28,119 nt of DNA, from NCBI GenBank assembly GCA_964563535.1, contig CAZLXP010000026.1:1-28119 (forward strand). The letters are read 5' to 3'. Positions 22,939 to 28,119 of this stretch are shown piece by piece; the stretch's first letter is position 1, and each line of letters opens with the position of its first letter. This DNA comes from WVWN01 sp964563535 (lineage in GTDB: Bacteria; RBG-13-66-14; B26-G2; WVWN01). Below the pieces are notes generated by a model. That model was given only the letters and a program-made list of their open reading frames with translations. It did no database searches and was not told the DNA's origin. Both the position numbers and the translations under genes were made by a program.

Positions 22939-24747
22939 ATGGAAAAAAGCCAACGACAATTCGTCCGTAACTTCTCGATCATAGCTCATATTGACCACGG
23001 CAAGACGACGCTCATGGACCGGATACTCGACGTCACCGCGGCCGTTGACCCGCGCCAAATGCGCGAGCAATTCCTGGACGCCATGGCGTTAGAGCGCGAA
23101 CGCGGGATTACGATCAAGATGCATCCGGTAACGCTCCAGTATCGGGGGAAGGACGGCAACGATTACAAGTTTAATATTATCGATACGCCCGGCCACGTCG
23201 ATTTTACGTACGAAGTTTCGCGGTCGCTCGCGGCGTGCGACGGCGCCGTCCTCCTGGTCGACGCGAGCCAAGGCGTTGAGGCGCAGACGGTCGCGAATGC
23301 GCTTTTGGCGGCCGGCAACGGCCTTGTCCTCGTGCCCGCGATAAACAAGATAGACTTGGCGTCGGCCGACGTGGACGTTACGCGCGAGGAATTGGAGGAC
23401 GTAGTAGGCATCGACGCCTCGGAGGCCGTGCTCGTGTCCGCGAAGGACGGGACGAACGTCGTCGAGTTGTTGGAGGCGGTGGTCGCCCGGGTCCCCCCGC
23501 CCGCGGGCGAGGCGGACGCGCCGTTGCGAGCCCTTATCTTCGACGCCCGATACGACCCGCACCGCGGCGTTTTAGCGTACGTCCGGGTCGTCGACGGCGT
23601 GGTCGCCCGGGGCACGCGCATACGGTTGATGGCCTCCGACGCGGTCTACGACGCCGTCGAGGTGGGCATATTCAAACCGGCGATGACGGCGGTGGACGAG
23701 CTCGTCGCCGGCGACGTCGGCTACGTAGCCGCGAACGTTAAGGATATCGCCGAGGCCCGCGTCGGCGATACCATAACGTACGCCGAGGGCGGCGTCGCCG
23801 AGCGGCTCGCCGGGTACCGGGAGGTCAGGCCGATGGTATTCGCCTCCCTCTTTCCGGTCGAGGCCGACGACTACGAGATGCTAAAGCGGGGGCTGGAGAA
23901 GTTGGCGTTGAACGACGCCGCGCTCAGTTGGCAGCCGGAGGAGTCGGCGGCGCTCGGGTTCGGCTTCCGGTGCGGATTTTTGGGCGTGCTTCATATGGAC
24001 ATCGTCCGCGAGCGGCTCGAGCGCGAGTACGAGCTGGAAGTCATCACGACCACGCCCCACGTCGCTTATGAAGTAATCACGCGCGACGGCAAGACGCAAT
24101 ACGTCGAGAACCCGGCCCGGCTGCCGGACCCGGCCGAGATAGAGGCCATCGGCGAACCGTTCGTCGAAGCGACGGTGTATACGCCGGCGCGCTACATCGG
24201 CCCGGTGGTGGAGCTTTTGAAAGGCCGCCGGGGCGAGCACGTCGGCATGGAGTTCTTCGCCGGCGACCACGTCGCCGTCAAGTACCGGCTGCCGCTGGTC
24301 GAGATAATAGTGGATTTCTTCGACAAGTTGAAGGCGCTCTCGCAGGGTTACGCGTCGCTCGACTACGACCACGTAGGGTACCGGCCGTCGAGGATGGTAA
24401 AGTTGGACGTGCTGCTCAACGGCAAGGCGGTGGACGCGCTGAGCATCATCGTCCACGAAGACCGCGCGTACGGCCGGGGCCGCGAGTTGGTCGCGAAGCT
24501 GCGCCGCGAGATCCCGCGGCAGCTCTACGAGGTGGTGATTCAGGCCGCCGTCGGCTCGAGGGTCATCGCCCGCGAAACGCTCAAACCGCTGCGCAAGCAC
24601 GTAACCGCTAAGTGCTACGGCGGCGACATCACGCGCAAGCGCAAGTTATTAGAGAAGCAGAAAGCGGGCAAGAAGCGGATGAAGCAGGTCGGCAACGTCG
24701 CCGTCCCGCAGGAGGCGTTCCTGGCGGTGCTTAGGACGGAGGATTAG
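22939..24747 (+). CDS. lepA: elongation factor 4 (LepA) GTPase
   Basis: The 602-residue product is full length. The G domain has AHIDHGKTTL, DTPGHVDF, NKID and the SAKDG motif. EF-G-like domains follow, with FFDKLKALSQGYASLDYD and the LepA-specific C-terminal domain (YGGDITRKRKLLEKQKAGKKRMKQVGNVAVPQEAFLAVL). LepA binds the ribosome and back-translocates or assists initiation under stress. The last 52 bases before the penultimate codon are repeated exactly at 25470-25521. In the present copy the reading frame ends RTED; the distal copy would end RTEGSDK. It probably forms a single-gene unit behind the -10 box at 22905. Confidence 0.98.
   Translation: MEKSQRQFVRNFSIIAHIDHGKTTLMDRILDVTAAVDPRQMREQFLDAMALERERGITIKMHPVTLQYRGKDGNDYKFNIIDTPGHVDFTYEVSRSLAACDGAVLLVDASQGVEAQTVANALLAAGNGLVLVPAINKIDLASADVDVTREELEDVVGIDASEAVLVSAKDGTNVVELLEAVVARVPPPAGEADAPLRALIFDARYDPHRGVLAYVRVVDGVVARGTRIRLMASDAVYDAVEVGIFKPAMTAVDELVAGDVGYVAANVKDIAEARVGDTITYAEGGVAERLAGYREVRPMVFASLFPVEADDYEMLKRGLEKLALNDAALSWQPEESAALGFGFRCGFLGVLHMDIVRERLEREYELEVITTTPHVAYEVITRDGKTQYVENPARLPDPAEIEAIGEPFVEATVYTPARYIGPVVELLKGRRGEHVGMEFFAGDHVAVKYRLPLVEIIVDFFDKLKALSQGYASLDYDHVGYRPSRMVKLDVLLNGKAVDALSIIVHEDRAYGRGRELVAKLRREIPRQLYEVVIQAAVGSRVIARETLKPLRKHVTAKCYGGDITRKRKLLEKQKAGKKRMKQVGNVAVPQEAFLAVLRTED
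24691..24742 (+). repeat. 52-bp direct repeat, proximal copy (3' end of lepA)
   Basis: The sequence from GGCAACGTCG to GGACGGAGG is identical to 25470-25521. The copies start 779 bases apart. The proximal copy sits inside lepA codons 585-602. Confidence 0.97.
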
Positions 24748-24767
24748 GGACTAAGCGGATTTACCAA

Positions 24768-24796
24768 TTGACAATAGTTTTAAGTTATCGCATAAT
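24768..24796 (+). promoter_or_regulatory. strong sigma-70-type promoter of the islet gene
   Basis: A perfect TTGACA (24768-24773) is followed after 17 bases by CATAAT (24791-24796, five of six). It begins 20 bases after the lepA stop, in sequence clearly richer in A and T than its surroundings. Confidence 0.8.
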
Positions 24797-24848
24797 AATG
24801 AGTGTTTTTTTATATTAACCTACGTTGTATAAGAGGAGGCGAAGGAAG

Positions 24849-25358
24849 ATGGCGTTAAATAAAACCGGGATAATCCAAACTATTATCCAGGCTTTAACCT
24901 TAGTTGCAGTAGTAATAGCGCTTATCATACCGGCACGTGTCATTATTAGTAAAATCGACGTAATTAGCAAGGATGTTGAGGAAATCAGAAAATCCTCAAT
25001 AGGAACTATCGCGACATCACCGAAACGGGAATTGGTAGTAGATAAGCCTGCGGACGGCGCCGAGGTCGGTTATCACGCGGACGTCAAAGGCTACACCGAT
25101 AACCTCGAATTGAATCACTACGTCGTAGTTATACCAGTACTACATCCGAGTAAGTGGGTTCAGCGATGGCCTGTTGTTATCGAACCGGAAGGTAAGTTGT
25201 CCAGCAAAGCGCAATTCGGCGAAGGCGGAATAGGGTTGGGCGAAGAATTTCAGATTTTATTACTCGCGACCTCGGAGAAATTAAGGCCCGGTACGCTCGA
25301 TTACGAACCAGCGGACGCGAGGTGGTCGGCGCCGGTGACCGTGACGCGTACCAAATAA
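24849..25358 (+). CDS. single-pass membrane protein with extracytoplasmic beta domain, islet gene
   Basis: The 169-residue product starts at ATG 24849 (GAGGAGG nine bases upstream); an in-frame TTG at 24825 would only add basic residues. One membrane helix (about 10-32, IIQALTLVAVVIALIIPARVII) is followed by a short helical stretch and a beta domain (about 60-165). That domain reads ELVVDKPADGAEV, VKGYTDNLELNHYVVVIPVLHPSKWVQRWPVVIEP and FGEGGIGLGEEFQILLLATSE. This G-xx-V-xG / W-P / F-G-x-x-x-x-G-x-x-F pattern recurs in small Ig-like domains of uncharacterised membrane proteins. The base composition and codons (ATA, TTA, AAA) are visibly AT-richer than in neighbouring genes, which suggests separate origin. 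It is enclosed by the 52-bp repeats. Function unknown. Confidence 0.8.
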   Translation: MALNKTGIIQTIIQALTLVAVVIALIIPARVIISKIDVISKDVEEIRKSSIGTIATSPKRELVVDKPADGAEVGYHADVKGYTDNLELNHYVVVIPVLHPSKWVQRWPVVIEPEGKLSSKAQFGEGGIGLGEEFQILLLATSEKLRPGTLDYEPADARWSAPVTVTRTK

Positions 25359-25427
25359 CAACGGTCACATTGGATTACCCTTGGCGGAACGATAACCTTA
25401 GCGGTGGGCTGCACGGGTAAGAATTAA

Positions 25428-25535
25428 ACCGCCCTTGAAACCCTTTTTGTTAAATGGGTGAAACCGGCGGGCAACGTCGCCGTCCCGCAGGAGGCGTTCC
25501 TGGCGGTGCTTAGGACGGAGGGTAGCGATAAGTAG
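25428..25535 (+). pseudogene. displaced or duplicated lepA 3' fragment
   Basis: From the stop at 25425 the frame is open for 35 codons to TAG 25533-25535. The last part (NVAVPQEAFLAVLRTEGSDK) repeats the LepA C-terminus in the same frame and then runs on with a different tail. Eighteen bases before the exact repeat also resemble lepA weakly (Lys-x-x-Lys codons kept). No start codon with a ribosome site is seen, so it is a fragment, not a gene. Confidence 0.75.
25470..25521 (+). repeat. 52-bp direct repeat, distal copy
   Basis: Exact copy of 24691-24742. After it the sequence departs (GTAGCG against ATTAGG). It closes the islet that begins at the lepA 3' end. The surrounding gap (25359-25661) otherwise holds only the fragment, a hairpin and a promoter. 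Confidence 0.97.
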
Positions 25536-25549
25536 TACCTTGGGAAGCG

Positions 25550-25579
25550 AAAACCCGGCCCCGGCGCCGGCGTTTTGTT
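25550..25579 (+). terminator. probable intrinsic terminator beyond the lepA islet
   Basis: AAAA (25550-25553), then CCGGC (25555-25559) pairing with GCCGG (25566-25570), then TTTT (25573-25576) followed by GTT. Flanking A and T tracts suit a bidirectional terminator, though the stem is only 5 bp. Confidence 0.5.
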
Positions 25580-25607
25580 CGCGACAAAATATGTGCCATC
25601 TAAGCCG

Positions 25608-25636
25608 TTGACGCGGAGAGCCGGTTGTTTTAACAT
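25608..25636 (+). promoter_or_regulatory. promoter of the secreted propeller-like gene
   Basis: TTGACG (25608-25613, five of six) and TAACAT (25631-25636, four of six) are 17 bases apart. AAGGAGGG then precedes ATG 25662 at good spacing. Confidence 0.55.
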
Positions 25637-25661
25637 AAACCTATAAGAAGGAGGGAAGACT

Positions 25662-26525
25662 ATGAAGATAGTTATCCGGATGTGCGCCGCGGTCGTCGCG
25701 TTGGCCGCGGCGGCCTTAGCCGAGCCCGGCGACACGATTTGGTGGGGCCAGATCCCGGCTAGCGAGAATATCGTCGTCGGCGGCCTGGATATGGATTGGA
25801 ACGACGGCAAGATCTGGGCCGCGGGGCCGGTCTCGGAAACGACCGGCCGTTGCAGGTACTGCAAGTTCGACCCCGAAACCCACCAGCTCGTCAAACCCTG
25901 GGCGTCGATGGCCCCGACGGTCGGCAGCTGTTTCGATATCGGCTACGGCTATGAGTACGGCGGCGTTAAATGCCTCGTCGTTAACGACGACTTCTATTAT
26001 TCCCCGTATACGAAAATCATCGACCCGGGCGACGGTTCATACAAAGGCGCCCTTCCGAATTATTTCAGCAAGCCTAGCTACACCGCCGGGTGCGCGGTCG
26101 ACTGGAAGACCAACGACGTCTATATCTCGAGCAACGTGCGCGTGCTCGACGGCGGCACCGACGACGCGAGGATCGCGCGCTACGACGGCGAAGCGTGGAA
26201 CGTGTTCGCCACCGTGGGGGAGGCAAACGAGGGGCTCGGCGTGGGCTGGGGACACGTATTCCTCTTGAGGATGTTCCCCTATTACGACATATACGTCTTC
26301 GGTATGGAGGGCAAGCTAGAGGATACGGTCCACCTCAAGAACCTCCCGGCCAACTTCGTCGCCGGCCTTAGCCTGGGCCGCGTGGACGCCGTCGGCACGA
26401 ACGAATCCCTCTTTATCGGCATAAAATCCGCCGACCATAGCGTCGTCGAAGTGGAGGTAAAGGACTACGCCGGCGCCCCGGTAGCGCCGGCGTCGGTGGG
26501 GCGTGTCAAGGCGCTCTTCCGTTAA
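25662..26525 (+). CDS. secreted propeller-like protein with conserved-looking C-terminal tail
   Basis: The 287-residue product has a clear signal peptide (KIVIRMCAAVVALAAAALA, cleavage before EPGD). The mature part is beta-rich with repeated WN-D-GKIWAAG, CAVDWKTNDVYISS and ARYDGEAWNVFATVG segments that suggest irregular propeller blades. Several Cys (in CRYCKF, GSCFD, KCLVV and AGCAVD) could form disulfides outside the cell. The last residues, APASVGRVKALFR, follow an AG-AP linker and look like a short sorting or anchoring tail of the type seen on secreted proteins of some uncultured lineages; that reading is inference. Function unknown. It has its own promoter, strong ribosome site and terminator. 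Confidence 0.85.
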   Translation: MKIVIRMCAAVVALAAAALAEPGDTIWWGQIPASENIVVGGLDMDWNDGKIWAAGPVSETTGRCRYCKFDPETHQLVKPWASMAPTVGSCFDIGYGYEYGGVKCLVVNDDFYYSPYTKIIDPGDGSYKGALPNYFSKPSYTAGCAVDWKTNDVYISSNVRVLDGGTDDARIARYDGEAWNVFATVGEANEGLGVGWGHVFLLRMFPYYDIYVFGMEGKLEDTVHLKNLPANFVAGLSLGRVDAVGTNESLFIGIKSADHSVVEVEVKDYAGAPVAPASVGRVKALFR

Positions 26526-26538
26526 GGCCTGTGCCACT

Positions 26539-26570
26539 AAAAAAACCCGGCTGCGAGGCCGGGTTTTTTT
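26539..26570. terminator. strong bidirectional terminator
   Basis: Seven A, stem CCCGGC/GCCGGG with a six-base loop, seven T. The hairpin works on both strands and serves the secreted-protein gene and, from the other side, DUF1003. Confidence 0.9.
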
Positions 26571-26650
26571 ACGCCGGACGTTCCGTTTGCGTTTCGTACG
26601 CCGGGCGAACGGCAGATTGTCTCGGTCGCGAAAGCCGGGTGGTTCCGCCG

Positions 26651-27394
26651 CTACGACGTACGCGGCGGCGTGCGGCGGCGCCGGCCTTCGGCCTTCGGCG
26701 CCTTTCGCGTCAGCTCGTCCATGAGTTCGATTTGTATCTGCTGGATTTCCAGGAGCCTTTCCCACTGGCGCTTCACCAGGTGGTCGATTTTCTCGTGGAG
26801 GTTGCGGATCTCGAGTTCGGCCTTGAGGTTCACTTTGTAGTCGTGTTCGGCCCGCAGGCGGTCCTTGGCCTCGAGGCGGTTTTGGCTCATCATAATGACG
26901 GGGGCCTGGACCCCGGCGAGGCAGGAGAGGATGAGGTTGAGGAGGATGAACGGGTACGGGTCGAACGGCCGCCACGCGAGGTATAGCGAGTTGGCGATAA
27001 TCCATAAGACCAGCAAGCCGGCGATAATGGAGATGAAGCGCCAACTGCCGGCGAAATTCGCGACGCGGTCGGCGACGCGTTGCCCCCTGGTCAACGCGCT
27101 TTCGAACGCGGCGTTGACGTTTTCCGTTAATATCTCCTGCTCGGCCAAACTTTGTAGCACTTCCTGGTCCAGCGCGGAGAGCTCGCCTTTTTCGACGCCG
27201 AGGATGTCGCGCACGTACGCCGTGCGGTAGTGGTTTAGGATGTCGGCGCAGACGTAACCGTCGCGTTCCCATTCCGGGTAGTCCTTTTTTATCAGTTCGG
27301 CGACCCCGTCGGGGATCGTGTCCGCCGGGATAGCGTCCCTCGGCGATACTTCCCGGCCGCTCAGCGCGCAACGAACGGTAGTTTTCTTTTTCAT
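26651..27394 (-). CDS. DUF1003 membrane protein
   Basis: The 247-residue product has an N-terminal segment with RCALSGREV and GYVCADILNHYR, whose two Cys could bind metal. The DUF1003 core follows (about 95-200): RVADRVANFAGSWRFISIIAGLLVLWIIANSL, then RPFDPYPFILLNLILSCLAGVQAPVIMMSQNRLEAKDRLRAEHDYKVNLKAELEI. It contains two membrane helices. A helical, charged coiled coil (LHEKIDHLVKRQWERLLEIQQIQIELMDEL) and a basic tail close the protein. The family is widespread and uncharacterised. It follows the DOMON gene by 63 bases and ends before the bidirectional terminator. Confidence 0.92.
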   Translation of the reverse strand: MKKKTTVRCALSGREVSPRDAIPADTIPDGVAELIKKDYPEWERDGYVCADILNHYRTAYVRDILGVEKGELSALDQEVLQSLAEQEILTENVNAAFESALTRGQRVADRVANFAGSWRFISIIAGLLVLWIIANSLYLAWRPFDPYPFILLNLILSCLAGVQAPVIMMSQNRLEAKDRLRAEHDYKVNLKAELEIRNLHEKIDHLVKRQWERLLEIQQIQIELMDELTRKAPKAEGRRRRTPPRTS

Positions 27395-27457
27395 GGTCGT
27401 CGGGCCTTTCGTTGACGTTTTTTCGCGAACCCGGCTTCGCCGCCGGCTCAGCCGGTC

Positions 27458-28018
27458 TTAAATTTTCAAACTCGTCGCGGTCCGCGTTTGGTGCTGCACC
27501 GTGAAGTCGTCGGCGCCGTCGGGCCCGTAAGCGAAGAGCACTTTGTACGTCTGGCCTACGACGAGTTTGCGGTCGCGCTCGTCGCCCGAGTCCAGGGGGA
27601 TGGTGAAGTCGATCTCGGTCGCGCCGCCTTCCTCCGTTCCCCTTTTGTTGGTTACGTTGTCGCGGCCGCCGCCGTTTACGTCGGCGTCGTGGCCCGTCAA
27701 CGCCGAACCGTAGTCATCCCGGATAAATACCCGGCCGTCTTTAACGTAGCCGATTATCAGGTTGGCGTCCCTCATGGCCATCGCCGGGTCGAAGCCGACA
27801 GCGACCCACCCCGTCGTCGGGGCCTTCACCGTCGCGTTCAAATTTCCCCCTTCGGGTTTCCAGGTGAACGTTATCCTGTCGATGGTGACGGAACCGCCGT
27901 TGCCCGGGCCTACGGGCGGCGGTTCGTCCTCGGCCGTGTTGCAGGCGCAGCTCAGGACCACGGGTATTAACGCCGCCACCGCGGCCATCGGAAATAACAA
28001 CTTCGGGTAGGGGGACAT
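27458..28018 (-). CDS. DOMON-domain lipoprotein
   Basis: The 186-residue product has a signal peptide ending in VVLSCACN; Cys24 or Cys26 could be lipidated, with a lipobox only partly matching. After a Pro/Gly-rich spacer (DEPPPVGPGNGG) comes a DOMON domain (about 46-185): FTWKPEGGNLNATVKAPTTGWVAVGFDP, MAMRDANLIIGYV, VFIRDDYG, EIDFTIPLDSGDERD and KVLFAYG. DOMON domains bind haem or sugars and often serve electron transfer at the cell surface. The Met of the AMAM segment and the two His (GHDADVN and VQHQTR) are candidate ligands. GAGGAGG lies upstream of ATG 28018. It probably follows the outer-membrane protein gene in one unit with DUF1003. Confidence 0.9.
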   Translation of the reverse strand: MSPYPKLLFPMAAVAALIPVVLSCACNTAEDEPPPVGPGNGGSVTIDRITFTWKPEGGNLNATVKAPTTGWVAVGFDPAMAMRDANLIIGYVKDGRVFIRDDYGSALTGHDADVNGGGRDNVTNKRGTEEGGATEIDFTIPLDSGDERDRKLVVGQTYKVLFAYGPDGADDFTVQHQTRTATSLKI

Positions 28019-28038
28019 TTTTTAAGCCTCCTCGGCCG

Positions 28039-28119
28039 TTAAAATTCTATGAGTCGATATATGTTAAAACCCAGGTAAAGGTCGTTCGCATCGGTGCCCA
28101 GCATCAAGCGCCTCGTGCC
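28039..28119 (-). CDS. C-terminal end of an outer-membrane protein, cut by window edge
   Basis: Read from the right edge on the minus strand, 26 codons end at TAA (28039-28041). The peptide LMLGTDANDLYLGFNIYRLIEF finishes with alternating polar and aromatic residues and a terminal Phe, the usual last strand of an outer-membrane beta-barrel. The stop is 20 bases before the DOMON ATG, so the two are probably co-transcribed. The rest lies outside the window, so the family cannot be named. Confidence 0.6.
   Translation of the reverse strand, partial: GTRRLMLGTDANDLYLGFNIYRLIEF

Noticed and set aside
23881..24600. 239-codon minus-strand frame within lepA
   Set aside because: Antisense shadow of a highly conserved gene, with no domain and no ribosome site.
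24691..25521. Two-repeat CRISPR or a transposon for the 52-bp pair
   Set aside because: Only two copies 779 bases apart, coding in lepA frame; no inverted terminal repeats, transposase or spacer pattern.
26316..27371. 351-codon minus-strand frame over DUF1003
   Set aside because: Alternative frame of the DUF1003 gene, rich in Arg, Pro and Gly with no fold features, and it runs through the strong terminator.
27429..27455. GC-rich inverted repeats after the DOMON gene
   Set aside because: Overlapping CCGGC/GCCGG pairs exist on the minus strand but no T run follows in that direction, so a terminator is not supported.

Overview
The window reads as chromosomal core DNA from a GC-rich, diderm, probably uncultivated bacterium. 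An outer membrane is indicated by a protein with a predicted outer-membrane barrel, two likely lipoproteins and a C-terminal beta-strand ending in Phe at the right edge. Peptidoglycan genes (murI, an AMIN/Amidase_3 hydrolase) and an undecaprenyl-phosphate sugar-1-phosphate transferase indicate a walled cell that makes surface polysaccharide. No gene gives a species-level match. The mix (DUF3857/TPR giant, SppA fused to a barrel-like domain, many secreted propeller-like proteins) is typical of candidate phyla known from metagenomes, but that placement is inference. No tRNA, rRNA, CRISPR array, transposase or integrase was found.

Layout. (1) 1-1243: the 3' part of obg, cut by the window edge, overlapped by a small conserved gene and closed by a terminator. 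(2) 1338-2569: a GT4 glycosyltransferase with its own promoter, convergent with yicC. (3) 2583-5300: yicC and queA diverge from a shared promoter region; queA is followed by a two-helix membrane protein. (4) 5314-8151 on the minus strand: rph, tgt, then a secreted propeller-like protein; queA and tgt are both queuosine genes. An OsmC-family gene diverges from rph. (5) 8647-12902 on the minus strand: a tight operon smpB - amidase - rmuC - GerMN - murI behind a good sigma-70-type promoter. (6) 12920-22706 on the plus strand: the barrel-SppA fusion, a lipoprotein, an FAD-dependent oxidoreductase of the polysaccharide type, a 1270-residue TPR/PA14-like/DUF3857/transglutaminase-fold protein and a sugar transferase. 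This is a cell-surface block. (7) 22707-25535: lepA, followed by a small AT-richer islet bounded by two identical 52-base copies of the lepA 3' end. (8) 25608-28119: a secreted propeller-like protein, a strong bidirectional terminator, then on the minus strand DUF1003, a DOMON-domain lipoprotein and the tail of an outer-membrane protein.

The strongest leads are the 52-bp direct repeat that brackets an islet at the 3' end of lepA (the architecture left by insertion into a gene end, with no visible recombinase), the single-chain fusion of a barrel-like domain to a complete SppA protease, and a very large transglutaminase-fold protein whose catalytic Cys and His positions are both Thr. Smaller points are unusual residues in the Obg G3 motif and the Tgt substrate loop, and two structured intergenic regions.
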